Shown piece by piece: positions 19,784 to 30,890 of a stretch of 64,000 nucleotides of DNA. Under the pieces are notes generated by a model. It was given only the letters and a program-made list of their open reading frames with translations. It had not been told where the DNA came from and made no database searches. This DNA comes from Penicillus capitatus (lineage: Eukaryota; Chlorophyta), in NCBI GenBank assembly GCA_965649825.1, contig OZ287696.1, forward strand, positions 1,612,001 through 1,676,000, in the 5' to 3' direction. Within the stretch, counting starts at the first letter, position 1; every line of letters starts with the position of its first letter. The position numbers were made by a program, and so were the translations under genes.

Positions 19784-22270
19784 TCAAACGCGGCGCCTCC
19801 GCGCGACAGTCTGCGCGTGTTGATTGTCAAAGAGCAGCACCAGGGAGCCGACTAGGATGTCGGAGCAACGGTGAGAGTGGGACAGTTGTTGGTGTGGTTG
19901 CTGGTGCTGCATCTGGTGATCGATGGCGGTCCAACGAGTTGCAAGAAGAGCGCGGTGAAAGTGAGTGGCGCGGGAATGAAGTGCGTGCGAGGTTGAGAAC
20001 CGAAAGCGGTCTGTGCGGCGCTGAGTTTGGTCACCGAGTTCGGAAGCGCGTTTAGCAGTGCCTGAATCTGGGGAAGAGCTGATGTCCATTTGCCTTGAGT
20101 TTTGAAGGCGTTGTGGACGGCGGATGACGCCTCGGCTGAGACGCTCGGAGGTCCCTATGCATTGTGATCACGGGATGGTGCGGCGTTGAATTCCTCGGGC
20201 CGACATCCAATTGGATAACTGATTACTTACGAGCGCTGAATCGTTGTCTGTCTGAAGACACTCGGGGTTGCCGAAGAGGGCTGTCCAGCGCTCGAGCAGT
20301 TTGATGATGGATGTCGCTTTGGCTTGCGAGGATGCCGAGAGGAGACAGAATCGTGTGCAGAGGTTCACTGCGGCGATGATATAGTTTGAGGAGCTGTCAG
20401 GCTTCATGGGGTCGATGACGTCCATGCCTACGCACTGCTTCATAGGTTGCCACGTATTGAATGACTGCGCGACGGGCGAATCGTGGCAAGCAAAGTGTTG
20501 GCACTGGGGGCTGGCGTCATCGGGATATCGACCTGTCTTCAGATAGTTTTCCATCTGCAGGTACCACACTGGCCAGCAGTTGTGGTGTGCGGTGGCCGCA
20601 AGCGCGGGAGCTTCGGTCGTCGTTGGTCCTTTCCTGCAGAGAGGTTGAGGGCGTCTAGATGACACTGCACGAGGAAGCTCTGCTCGCTGCTTCCACTCGC
20701 TTGTTTGACAACGGTGGCGTCAGTGAAGATGGCGAGATGTTTGCCCATGAGCAGGTGCCTGTTTCTTGAGCGCCTCTTTCATTCCGAGTAGCTCAGCGTT
20801 GCCACTGGATCGGAACGGTTCACGTTGGAATCCGCCAGCTCGAAGGCGAAGGAGACGTTTAGAGTCTGTGTCGAACAACGCGTACCCAAAGCCATCCTAG
20901 CGTCGACATACAGGTCGACATAACGGCCAGCTGCGTCAGACCGGTGATCACCAGATGCGGTTGAGAGAGCGGAGGAGGGTGGCCCAGCGGTTGGGATCCT
21001 CCGCCCAGTATCGTTGGATGACTTTGGTATTGGCGTTCGTGAGGTTCGACAGGGCCGCTAAGCTGCGGCGGTCGTACTTGCAAGAGTTCAGCAACGTGCG
21101 AAAGAGACCCGAAAACGAACGGACTGGGGTCTTCGTTTGAGGCTGCGCTGCAATGAGCGACTGCTGCAGCGGGGCCGCTAAGCTGCGGCGGAGGTCGCAC
21201 TTGCAATAGTCCAGCAAGGTGCAAAGGAGTCCCGAAAACGATCGGACTGCAGTCTTCGTTGATGCGGCGCTGCAGTGGGCAACTGCTGTAGCGTGCTTTG
21301 GGGGGCAAAACGCCTTCGGGCGTGAAGCGGTGTCCGAGGAGCTCGACCTCGTTAACACCGTCCTGGCACTTCTTCGGAGATGCCGTCCACCTGTATTTGT
21401 CATAGACCGTCAGCAGTTGGAGAACTGCTCTCTCGAGATCTTCTTGTGTCCGTGCTCCTACGCAGACGTCGTCGGCATAGCTCTCGATTGCCGTTCGAGT
21501 CTTCTGCTGCTTCAACTGGTCTCGTGCTTCCGCTATGGTTTCTTGAACATCTTGGTCGAAGAAAGCCATTGAGTTGATCCAACCCATCGGAAGCCGTGTG
21601 AAGGCGTAGGGCTTTCGGTCAGACACGGTGACGAAATCCGGCTGGAGGCCATGTGCCAGAGGTATCTGCTAGAATCCGTGTCGGAAATCAAACTGCGCAT
21701 AATGGCGCATCCCGGACAGGTTCTGAACTGCGCCTTCTCGATGCATGGGCAGCGCGGGACTCCTTGTGGTCAGCGTGTTGAGTCCGCGAAAGTCTAGCTC
21801 CACTCGCCGCTCGAGCGAGTTCTTCTTCGGAACAGAAAACCAGGGGATGATGTGCTTCGGTTTTCCGTGAAATCGGCTGACGACTCCGGCTTCGGTGAGT
21901 GCGTCGATCTCGTTTCTGCATGCCGTCGTTTCAGCAGCGACGTGTAGGGAACTTTGGTAAAGACCGAATGTAGTTGCCCTTGTACGTCGCGGATGCCGAC
22001 CCCCCATCCCGAAAAACGTCCAATTTTTCACAAAGTACGTTTGGGAATCGGGCCAGCAGCTGTTCAAGACTGCAGCAGCCAATTTTAGGCTTCGGCGACA
22101 GTATGCCTGACTGCAAGCGTACTGCCGTTTGGGAAAAGGTGGTGTTGGAAATGAAGTGTCCTTTCCGTCGTTCGAAGCCGTCGGAAGCGGTTCGGTGTTA
22201 TAATAACCACCATGGCGCGCTGACCATCAGCTGCGACGGGTGTTAACCTCCGGGCCAACTTCCTCATAAC
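19784..22270 (-). pseudogene. Decayed Ty3/gypsy pol (RT, RNase H, integrase)
   Basis: Minus-strand fragments match the intact element's pol in order. RT start near 22.1 kb (LLARFPNV), HGKPKHIIPWFSV near 21.85 kb, FDFRHGF near 21.69 kb followed by a stop, MGWINSM and SYADD near 21.48-21.59 kb, FTDATVV near 20.7 kb, H2C2 remnant SPQCQHFACHD near 20.5 kb, QTDNDSA near 20.25 kb, and an integrase C-terminal remnant to about 19.8 kb. There are several frameshifts and stops and a 125-bp tandem duplication (about 21050-21290). It cannot make active protein. Confidence 0.85.
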
Positions 22271-22399
22271 AATAGAGAGGTGGTTTTCGAACGTGCCTTG
22301 AAGTTCACGACAGTTAGTGCTAAGGTTAGGAAACTCGTAACCATTGTGGGTATTTAAGACCGATATTCCCGTTGTAAATAATCTCGAGTTCCTGTGCTA

Positions 22400-23294
22400 T
22401 CGTTTGAGTGTTCATTCGCGTCGTCGTTCGTGCGTTTTCGACTCGGCACTTCTGCGATTCGTTACATCGATCCCGATAGGTGGTCTGTTGCTTCTCAACG
22501 GATGTGGGTTTCCGTTGCAATCGCACGCGGTATACTCGACGTCTTGTCTTGCGGGCACGTCCAAGATCGTCGTTCTTCCAGTTATCTTCACTGGTTCCGC
22601 GGCATGGTTGGCGAGCGTTGAGAACGCGTGGTACTGCACACCGAGGTGTACCGAGAATCGCGGTGCCACGGTAGGAACCCTCTTGTACACGAGTGCGCAT
22701 AGGAGCGTCCATCCCAGAACACCTATTCCTATACCAAGGATGGAGGAGAGCGTCCGGGATGACATGACGCCGTCGGCCTGATTGTCTGTCTTGTCTCCAA
22801 CGCCAAGCGGGTCTGTGACAATCGTTTTAACGAACTCCCACGCGTGCCCCATCGTCCTCGCACAAATTCCACCGGTGAGTTTTAAACAGCACCAGAGGGT
22901 GCCACATCCCTCGACCACAAAAATTTCTTCGTTTCGATCGGCTTCGGGCCAAGAGCCTGTCATCCATTGCCACCATGATCGACTGTTCTTCTTATCAGAG
23001 CTCTTCATTGTCTCTTGCTGCATTTGATGAAGTTGTCTTTACAATTCGTCAATCTGCTCTTCATATCGTTTGTTCTTTTCGGAGAGTCTAGTTATTTCGC
23101 TTCGCAGGTTCTTGTTGTCACGCAACACATCCGTGACCGGAACTCCTGACTCCTCGAACCGCTTCTGCACGTCTTGGTCTTCGTCAGGGTTTTCTTTCTG
23201 CGTAACCGCCGCTTCCGCAGGTAACAATGCCAAGCAGAAAAGTAGCAGCGTCACGCCCATATTTCGCATCCGAGTGTAGCTTTGCTCCGAAACC
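22400..23294 (-). pseudogene. Leading ORF of decayed retroelement: signal peptide, coiled coil, TM, fused to gag-PR tail
   Basis: The frame opens at ATG 23294, on the primer-binding candidate. It carries a signal-peptide-like core (LLLFCLALLPAEA), an acidic segment and a coiled coil (SEITRLSEKNKRYEEQIDEL). A TAA near 23040 stops it; the same frame continues at once with coiled-coil-like sequence, a Cys/Trp-containing region, and a hydrophobic helix (LGIGIGVLGWTLLCALVY). It then joins the PRFSVHLGVQY segment homologous to the intact element's gag-protease C-terminus. The TAA is most simply a nonsense change. The membrane part has no counterpart in the intact element. It could be captured host sequence or an unusual membrane-type gag. 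Confidence 0.6.
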
Positions 23295-23296
23295 AT
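23284..23296 (-). other. Primer-binding site of the decayed element
   Basis: The minus strand reads TGGTTTCGGAGC here, preceded by a CA-ended sequence (TCTGACA). The same 12 bases follow the 5' LTR of the intact element (12915-12926). The shared run, beginning TGG as expected for pairing with a tRNA CCA end, supports a common primer. I could not identify the tRNA. The LTR's outer boundary was not found. Confidence 0.6.
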
Positions 23297-23299
23297 GTC

Positions 23300-24600
23300 A
23301 GAATTCGCGATGAAATAACCTCGAGAAGGAAAGTTTCTTAAAAGGCAAAATGTACAAACAAACAGTTTCATGATCCTTTTCAGAGTAGTTGTCACGTCAA
23401 TTCGTGGACCATCGAACCCATTTTCCGACAAGTACAGCAGACAGTTTTCGCGTTAAGTACCCCCGGATTAGACACGTCATGTCATTACGCGAGTCTCTTG
23501 TCACGCGTTTTTCCAGTGATCCTCCGCTGGCGTGTCGCCACATGGACGGTTGCCGCAACGGCAGCGTCTTCTCGCCAGGAGACCCGAGGCAATGGCGGGC
23601 GCACCGTCACACTCTCCTGGCTGTTTTTTTCTGCTTCTGGGCAGCAGACAGACGCTCGACTTTCTTTTTAGAGACGATGATGTAGCTGTGAGTTTATGTG
23701 GCTCCGTTTCGTGGTGGCTTCTCTTGGGTTTTGACAATTGCAGTTTGCTTTCTCCCTACACATTTTCATTTATTCGTGATTGATCTCCTCTTTGTTGCAC
23801 ATTCGTCCCCGATAAAATTTAATCGCGGGTAAACTCTGTTGTTGCCCATAAACGATATCGTATTTGACACGCTCCAAACGCTCAATCTTGGCTGGAGACT
23901 TCCCGTTTGCCTTCAACTTTTCGACTTAACCCTTCACATTTATAGCAAGTCGCTCAACCTGTCCATTGGTGTATACTGTGTGCTAGTAAGTAATGAATGT
24001 CTCTGTGTGCTAGTGTAAAAATGGAAAAATTTAGAAGTGGGCATTATCAGTATTACCGATTTTCTTGTAATCGTTCGACTTTGGCGATGGACAGCGCGTT
24101 CTTAATGGCGTTACAACACCAGTGAGTAATGAAGGTCGCGTGATCTGTCGATGAACACACAAAAAAAGAAACTGACCATGTGTTCTTAACAAGTCATAAT
24201 CGACCTTATCGAAACACCTATAGACAGCCTCCTTCCCTTCAAAGGTTGCTCTCTCTATTGTTCATCCTACCTGTCGAGAATGTCTTCGATCACCTTCCAT
24301 AGCGAAGTTAGGATGGTTCCTTTGCTTTCGAATCCATTTCGACTGCCATTATAATGCTTCTCACATTCCATGTGTGATCTTTTCTTCCTGATGGGACGTG
24401 GTTCGGATTTTTCTGACCACGGTTTTTGGCCGGCTCGGGCTTACACTGTATCCTTCCGGTTCGTGGGTTACCCGCAAGCGGTAAGCGGTCTCCGACGTCG
24501 CAGCTGGTGGACGACGGTAAGAATGAAGTCGCGCGGGGATGTTCGTTCGTGCGGGCGGAGCTGGTGGTCGGCGAAGCAAGAAGAGGAGAGAAGGTGACGG
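23300..24600. other. No confident gene; transposon-like remnants
   Basis: Part should be the 5' LTR of the decayed element (from about 23296 rightwards). Near 23790-23990 the minus strand reads NGQVERLA then, after a stop, KIERLERVKYDIVYG and FYRGR, resembling an integrase or transposase end, and fragments continue to about 24300. These are too short and broken to classify. Confidence 0.25.
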
Positions 24601-26640
24601 CGAGCCTGGGCCGTCAATGAGTCAGTGAAGAAAGATCCCCCTAAGGCTGGGACAAGTTCTTTCTCCCGCTGCGGGAGGTAAAAAATCGCAGCCGCCATTA
24701 AGAAGCCGCTAACACTGAACCGGATACATGACTTCAAGACGAATGCACCAGCACAGAACCAAGAAGGCTTAGACAAATTCGGACCGAGTCGAAACGAATT
24801 CACCGATTCACGGGAGCCGACGAAGGAAGAACCACACCGAGTCTTAGAGACGCGATTAATTTCACCTTGAACTACAACCGAAGGGGCTACTCGCAAGAGC
24901 TGCCCGCCCTTCTTACGAAGACTCATGTTAGTCCACATAGCGTTTCCGCCGACTAGGAATTTATCTGGGCAGGCCCTAACGGAGTTAATTCGGCCGTCGT
25001 CCTGGGAACCACCCAGACGCTATGATATGGTCAGCTCTTTGCCGACAAGGGCATTAACCTATGGGGACACCACGTAAACGCGGCTTGCCGAGAACCGTAT
25101 GGTTACGCAGGTCCCATAGGAGAATCCTACCATAGGGGACTCCCACTGAGTGCACTTTACACTTGCTTTCACAACCAATCCGTTTAGTAAACCTCCTGAG
25201 AATTGCTGTTATGTGCTCAGCATGCCAATGTTTTTCCGCCTTGCGAACGTTACCTTGGCTTTCCTTCCAGTGAGACTTTTCACTCCAGCCTTATCCTGTT
25301 CAGCCAGTTTGACTGAGAACAACTTATCCTTGTACCACAGCCCTAATGCCTCTGGCCTGGGCTTTAAGCATTCATATACACACATTCCACGTGTTTCGCA
25401 GGACGGTGGAATATTAGCTTTTCTAAGCATTTATTGGAAAAAGAATTCTATTTTTGAATAGGTTCTGCTCTTAGAGCATGTGCCCATGGGGGTTAATTAT
25501 GAGCTACAACGACAAAATCTGTGATGTCTCATAAAAATGCAAAAGATAAAAGGCAACTAAAGCAAACTCCAGAAGTGAGCCGCTCTGGCAGTTCAGAGGG
25601 ACTAGAAAACCAAGATTATGAACAGAACGAGCCACCTTACAAACCTTAGCTAAAATGCCTTCCCAGTATGATACTAAGCTCTTTACCAGAAGGAACTTAT
25701 CAAGTAAAATCTCACGAAGACCGCAACACACCAAGAAGTGGTCTCTTGTCTTATGTCGCCGAGGATCTTTTCATAAACAAGAACAAAGCAGGCAGGTAGA
25801 GGCCAATACCGTCTTAGGTAAACTCTGGATCGCACATGGCCAGTTTGAAACCATGCGATGCCTGTTATTTGTGGTTTCGATGAGTTTTGAGAACCACTTA
25901 TTCTCATGCCATTTAAGCGGACAGAACCTTGTGTCTCGTAGTTTGTTCCGGTCCTTTTCGGTCCACCTCAGCTATTGTTCTCGACTATTCATGTCGTCTC
26001 CAAGACATATCCCAATAAGTCTGAAGTCACCCTTGTTTCTATCCGGCTCTTGATGATCTGTGGTTGCCACACTTCCAATTGGGACCAGTCAGAAAACTCT
26101 TTCCGAGTTTTTTCAATCTCGGTTTAGGACTTTTGTGAATAGGACAGTTGTGCAAGACCGAATATTCTGCGTGCCGTTTGAAGATGATATCAAGTTCTGG
26201 ATTCGTCGTAAGTACTTTTTAGAATTTCTGATGTCTCCCATCGCATTTGATGCAGCTGTTGAGGTAGCTCCAAGTCTTCCGAAAGTTCTTGTAGGGAGGG
26301 TCGCAGTGGCTCGCTCAATTTTCGTAATCGGATTGTCAGCTTCTAACTCGCCGGATCGGGGCTTGTTACTCGCGTGAAAAGTCGTGTCAGAGTTGACTCA
26401 TCCTGTCACGTCATCGCTTGGCGAAATGGCTTGCCGGCAGGGAGTCCTCCGTGCACGAGGGATATGTAACCGAGCCTCGCTTCCCCATAGTTTCTTCGCC
26501 GGATTGGTCACGGTTGTAAAACACGTTTCTCGAGTGAAGTTCATTCGAAGCACTTTCAGGGCTGCTATCGATGTCTTCTTCCGGCATCCCTTCACGCTGT
26601 GCATCAAGCCCGCAGTAATCCGGACATGGCATCTTCGGTT
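24600..26640. other. Unassigned region, hairpin-rich near 25.0-25.15 kb
   Basis: Composition and style differ from the neighbours. Several hairpins cluster at 24990-25140. The clearest is an outer stem CCTATGGG/CCCATAGG (25058-25120) enclosing CGTAA/TTACG and two small hairpins (CGGC-TT-GCCG and AACC-GTAT-GGTT). A 156-codon minus ORF (24468-24938) and a plus ORF (25150-25461) have no recognised domain. It could be a structured-RNA or organelle-derived insert, or a decayed element; nothing decisive was seen. Confidence 0.25.
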
Positions 26641-27449
26641 TTAAGCTCAGATAGCAATAATAGTGTCTCCGTCATCTTAGACCGTTTCTCTAATACGGTT
26701 TCAGCATTTCTCGAGGATGATCCCTGGGATCATACCAAAAAAGAATCTGTAATGGAGAAAATGCAGATCATGCGCCAATTGAACAACGCATCGGTGCTGA
26801 AGAGAATGATTGGGTTGACCTTGCTGAAGACATCGATGGCATGCGTTGCTGCACAGAGAGTGGTAGATGGAGTGGATATTCGATTTGCTCGGACGCCTTG
26901 TCCCATTCCCGAACTGCTCAAGGCCCTTTTGCTGTCGTGGATCTTGATGCCGCTGAGACTCCTGGCAAACCATCTCGTTCATCGGTCCGACAGGGACCGA
27001 AAAGGGAAATCCATGACTGACGACGGTGTCTGTGTGTCGACAGGCCTATCAGGGCAGGACTGGGCGTCAAGGGCGTGATCATATCCGGGGGCGGATCGCT
27101 GATGAGCCATCTCGATCTGTTCTTCGAAGCCATCGATCTGACCGTCCTGAACGGATGGGGCTTGACAGAGACATCTCCCGTTCTCTGCTGCCGTCGCTCG
27201 GACGCACATCAAAACGTGCGAGGAACGGTGGGATACCCGATTCCGGATACGGAGATCAGAATCGTGGATCCGGATTCGACCAGAGACGTTCCCGATGACA
27301 CGCCTGGAACAACAATCCCAGCTTCGTCAGTCACGCGAACATTTCTGCCATTCGGGTGCTGGATCGTCCCTAGCATCGATGGCGGTCCCCTGACAAGAAC
27401 GATGAAGATACAAAAAACAGCCAAGCGCGGAGACATTCAGAAAAGATAG
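26636..27449 (+). pseudogene. Synthetase partial copy C, 5'-chimeric
   Basis: From 26770 the sequence matches synthetase exon 6, intron 6 and exon 7. A deletion and frameshift after DTPG then lead into exon 9-derived sequence ending at 27449. Upstream of the breakpoint (GCAGATCATGCGCC, the old intron 5 acceptor) the frame is open through about 47 codons of unrelated Ser/Asp-rich sequence, making a chimeric ORF. It lacks the P-loop, so it cannot be an enzyme. Confidence 0.75.
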
Positions 27450-27833
27450 TGCTAACCGTCTGCCGGGAAAGGCCGGATGCCTTGCTTCTATGAGTTTGCA
27501 TCCTTCCGCTTCAAATCCTACGCCGCATCGGGGTGGGTATGTATCGCCTGTAGACCCAAAGAATGATCATGTAAAGTGCCGGAGTGTTATTTGCCGCCTT
27601 TCTGTGCGATGTGTGATAAAGTCTGCCTTATCCCTTCGACGGAAGTGGAGGTGGCAGTTGATTAAAACGCACAAACACAGCATTCTTTCGTTCTACAGTG
27701 TGTCGATGTTTGCACAGTCAACTTGCCAGCCACCCATCAAAATCCAAGAAAAGAAACGCAATAGACATGTCCAGATTCAGTTGCTGGTGGGTGTCCTGAA
27801 ATAAGGATCCCAAAGTGATAAATACGTAAAACT
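27450..27833. repeat. Tandem-unit 3' flank, copy D
   Basis: Nearly identical to 5450-5830 and 17752-18131. It separates synthetase fragment C from paralogue 4 exactly as in units A and C. Confidence 0.7.
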
Positions 27834-28370
27834 TCAGTTCGGCTTTATTCCCACGAGAGCAGGTCGAGTAGTCATCATCGGAATGCTAGTCGCCATCGGC
27901 GGTCCGTTGCTCACAGGAATACCACCAGTCACTCCTGTTGACATAGGAGGCGCTTGTTTGGTAAGAGGGATGCCGGTCACTCTTGCTGACACTTGCGGCG
28001 CTTCTCCTTCATGGCAGTGACCAAAGCAACAACACGAGGCGAAACTCGTAATGAGAAGGGCCCACCCAGCAAGCCAGAAGAGTGCAGCGAAAATAGCAGC
28101 AGCTCCTTTCAGCTGTTCTTCTCTCTCTTCACAGTAGCCGTTTTCGACTCTGGACCAAGGGTTTTCGCAGTAGCATCTGTGGTCTCCGCATAAGTCGGCG
28201 TCAACTCGGCAGCATTCAAAGGAACCGCATTCACAGTCGACATGTTCCTTCTGACCGATAACCCATGTAATACACATCAGACCATACATCACCGCCGTAG
28301 CGGCGGACAGCAAAATAGAAATTTTTGGAACGGCGCAGCAGCGACAACACTTTTGGCAAAAGTCGTCCAT
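27834..28370 (-). CDS. Cys-rich two-TM membrane protein, paralogue 4
   Basis: 178 residues with the complete family pattern: N-terminal C-C-x-x-C-A-V-P, helix 1 (about 15-37), a loop with paired CC and C-Y-C plus acidic residues, helix 2 (about 92-116) ending S-C-C-C-F-G, and a Pro/Thr-rich tail. It is closest to paralogue 3, identical over most of the N-terminal half. Upstream is the uninterrupted promoter region that in paralogue 3 carries the solo LTR, including a conserved CACGTCACCTCAGGAC box. Confidence 0.75.
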   Translation of the reverse strand: MDDFCQKCCRCCAVPKISILLSAATAVMYGLMCITWVIGQKEHVDCECGSFECCRVDADLCGDHRCYCENPWSRVENGYCEEREEQLKGAAAIFAALFWLAGWALLITSFASCCCFGHCHEGEAPQVSARVTGIPLTKQAPPMSTGVTGGIPVSNGPPMATSIPMMTTRPALVGIKPN

Positions 28371-29310
28371 TGTAACGCGAACGAACAGAATAGTCCTCTT
28401 TTTCCTTCGACCACTTGATAGTAGACTTGCGGATAAATCGCAGTCAGTCCTGAGGTGACGTGGTTTGTCGACTTCTTAGTAGCTACAGCTATAAACGATT
28501 CGACAGATGGAAGAAATTCGGCTGAAACTTGAAACAGCGCAGTGGCAGCGATCACGTTGTTTTCTCAAAAGAAGATGCAGACGGTCGACCTTGTGACTCG
28601 ATGTTGACGGGGATGGAATCTCGCGTGCAATTCGTGCGTCTATCGTACGGTGCGTACGTGCTGAATCACAAGAACTGTTTTATCAAGTGTGAAGGTCATT
28701 GCTGAAACACACTTAGACGAAGCGACTCGGATTCGATCATCGGCGACAGCTCTATCCCACCCCGCCGTTCATGCTCTCCTGGAAAAACGGACCCGTAGTC
28801 CAGCGCCTCGTCGACTTCTGATTGTTGGACGGGAATGGACAGCCGTGTATGTGATGGATGGCTTGAAAGTGTGAGAGTCGGGAATGGCCGCAATGGGATT
28901 CTGTCTCTCTCTTCCGAGTTCCGGGTTCTCGACTAGGGGAATTGAATCTTTGGCTTAGGACTTGACTTCTGCGCCGTCGGATGCGTCTTGTTTCTTCAGA
29001 CACCTAAAGTCATAGCAGAGTGGGAACCGAGAAAAGGAAGAGTGCATGCGCCGATCACAGAAAAAGGCAAGTGCCTGAGCAGAGAAACCCCTTTGTCTTA
29101 TGGATCTTCTCTTGCAGGCAGCGTGGTCTATGTATCCATAGCATCGTTTCCTGCAGACCGTATGTATCCTTGATCACCACCACCATCTTCTTTCTAGCAA
29201 CGATAGTTGTTGCCTTTCGATGCAACCTTCGCCAGAACTGTCAATCGCAGTTTCTTTTTGGGACCGACATTGACAATGACCAAAAGATTCCGATCAAGGG
29301 CGGATTGCTG
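28371..29310 (+). repeat. Tandem-unit block, copy D
   Basis: Homologous to copies A and B. The first ORF (from 28507) stops early as in copy A. The second is frameshifted by an extra CTCT near 28905. Similarity ends near 29310, where unique sequence begins, so this is probably the ancestral right edge of the block. Confidence 0.55.
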
Positions 29311-29606
29311 CTTAAAGAGTGTGTGAGATTTTCGGACTGGTACGGTATTTGCATGCCCGTTCGCGTCAGCTTGCCCTCGTGCATTTCATCTTTGGGAGCG
29401 CATCGTTACGACAGTGGAGCAATGCAGCCAACGACAGAAACCTCTGAGACGGAATCGAAAACAGTAGAGCAATCGTGAACAAGGGCACAGTCGACGACGA
29501 ATGACAAGGAATGTTCAACACTCGATCGAGTACTGGCCAAAAGAGACGTGTTATCGAGAAGAGTGGACCGAAGATACACACCACTAACAAAAAACGCAGC
29601 GACAAC

Positions 29607-30050
29607 TCAGAAATCGTTCTTCTCGAAGAAAGGCAGAATAGGTAAGCATGCAGTTATGAAATCATAGTGTTCCATTGCGATATCATTATAAGTTCCCCAT
29701 CTCACAAAACCCATCAGCTGAAGCACATTGTCAAGATTACTGGAACTGTCGAGTCCGTTGCTTGGCGGATTGTGTTTCGGTCTATCCAGTATCGAACAGT
29801 AAAACAGCTGCGATTGATCAAAGCAGAATGTCCGAAATTGCCCAACGAATAAACAATAGAAAGGAAGCAACAGGGGGCAGAGAAACATGAGAGCATTCAG
29901 TCCAAAATCAGACCATAGGAGAACAGACATTGCTGCGGCCTTCAGTTTCTTGAACGCTGACAGGCAACCATTGTGTGTTTGATGAATGATTTCGATCCAC
30001 GTAGAAATCTTCGTCCAGCAGAGACATTCGCCTCTTTCGCGATTGATAGA
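29607..30050 (-). CDS. Hypothetical membrane-type protein
   Basis: A minus-strand frame (up to 172 codons, no ATG at its 5' limit) whose first good ATG is near 29930. It contains one strongly hydrophobic Cys-containing helix (NALMFLCPLLLPFYCLFVG), a polar stretch and a short hydrophobic C-terminus. No family recognised. It could be an exon of a larger gene. From 30130 to 30890 I see only weak Arg-rich ORFs and no support for a gene. Confidence 0.35.
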   Translation of the reverse strand, partial: SINRERGECLCWTKISTWIEIIHQTHNGCLSAFKKLKAAAMSVLLWSDFGLNALMFLCPLLLPFYCLFVGQFRTFCFDQSQLFYCSILDRPKHNPPSNGLDSSSNLDNVLQLMGFVRWGTYNDIAMEHYDFITACLPILPFFEKNDF

Positions 30051-30890
30051 GTCCTTTAGGTAGGAACGCCGAGGACATTGGAATCGTGACGTTCTTGTTT
30101 TCGCGGCTTGACGTTCGATGGCCACGGCGATTCAGAATATCACATAGCAAGAGACAGACAGACATCGGAGCCGATGCAGCACGCTACGAAGCGAACGTCA
30201 GTCATCGTGCAAAGACGTTCCGAGTCCGTCTAAATGCTTTTCATTTTCGGTGTCAAAGGGAAAAGAAAGCGCCTGCGGATGTCAACGATTGGCAAGATGT
30301 GACGCCTGTTTGCATTTTTCATGTTTGGGAGGCGACGAAGAAAGATACTTCGTTTCAGTTTGGAACACTTTAGACGACGACGGGACAAAAAACGCGAAGC
30401 TCGGTTTAAGTAAGTGAACTGCTTGATATGCCTTCCTCGCCTGCAATTCGGAAGATCGTAGAGGTATATCACCTGGTAGCTGTGGCGATTTTCGGTAAGC
30501 ATTGACCGTGTTTTGTTTGCGCTTTCTCTGACTGTCGGCATGAGGAGAATCATCACTTCTCAGGCCGCTCTTTCTAGAATAGTAACAGAAGTGGCATCGT
30601 ACTTGCGCGCTTTGTACATGAAACACCATTCTCAATAAAGGGATCTTAGGTGATGAGCATTACCAAAATTCAATCGTTCCCGGTCAATGACAATATTCGG
30701 TTGTCTTTCTAAACATCGAAATCGTTTGGCGACGAAATATCAACTCCCATAAAAACCGTATTGTTGATATAAGCGAAATAAACAGAAATGTGTTTTGCGC
30801 AGATACGGACATCAACTACGAACGTCTATGCGAGAATGTCAATGTGTTCCTCCTAATAACGTACGGCATTTAGGATCTTTCAGCGAAATT

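Noticed and set aside
23039-23060. TAA read as glutamine (alternative genetic code)
   Set aside because: Multiple genes end in TAA exactly where families end (GPD2, glucosidase II beta, CFAP neighbours, FtsH-like, rhodanese).
22400-23294. Calling the membrane ORF a retroviral-type envelope
   Set aside because: It lies at the gag position, not after pol, and shows no furin-type site or fusion peptide; only signal peptide, coiled coil and TM are visible.
25058-25120. Group II intron domain V or tRNA
   Set aside because: The stem sequences do not match domain V, and no tRNA cloverleaf with anticodon arm and T-loop fits.
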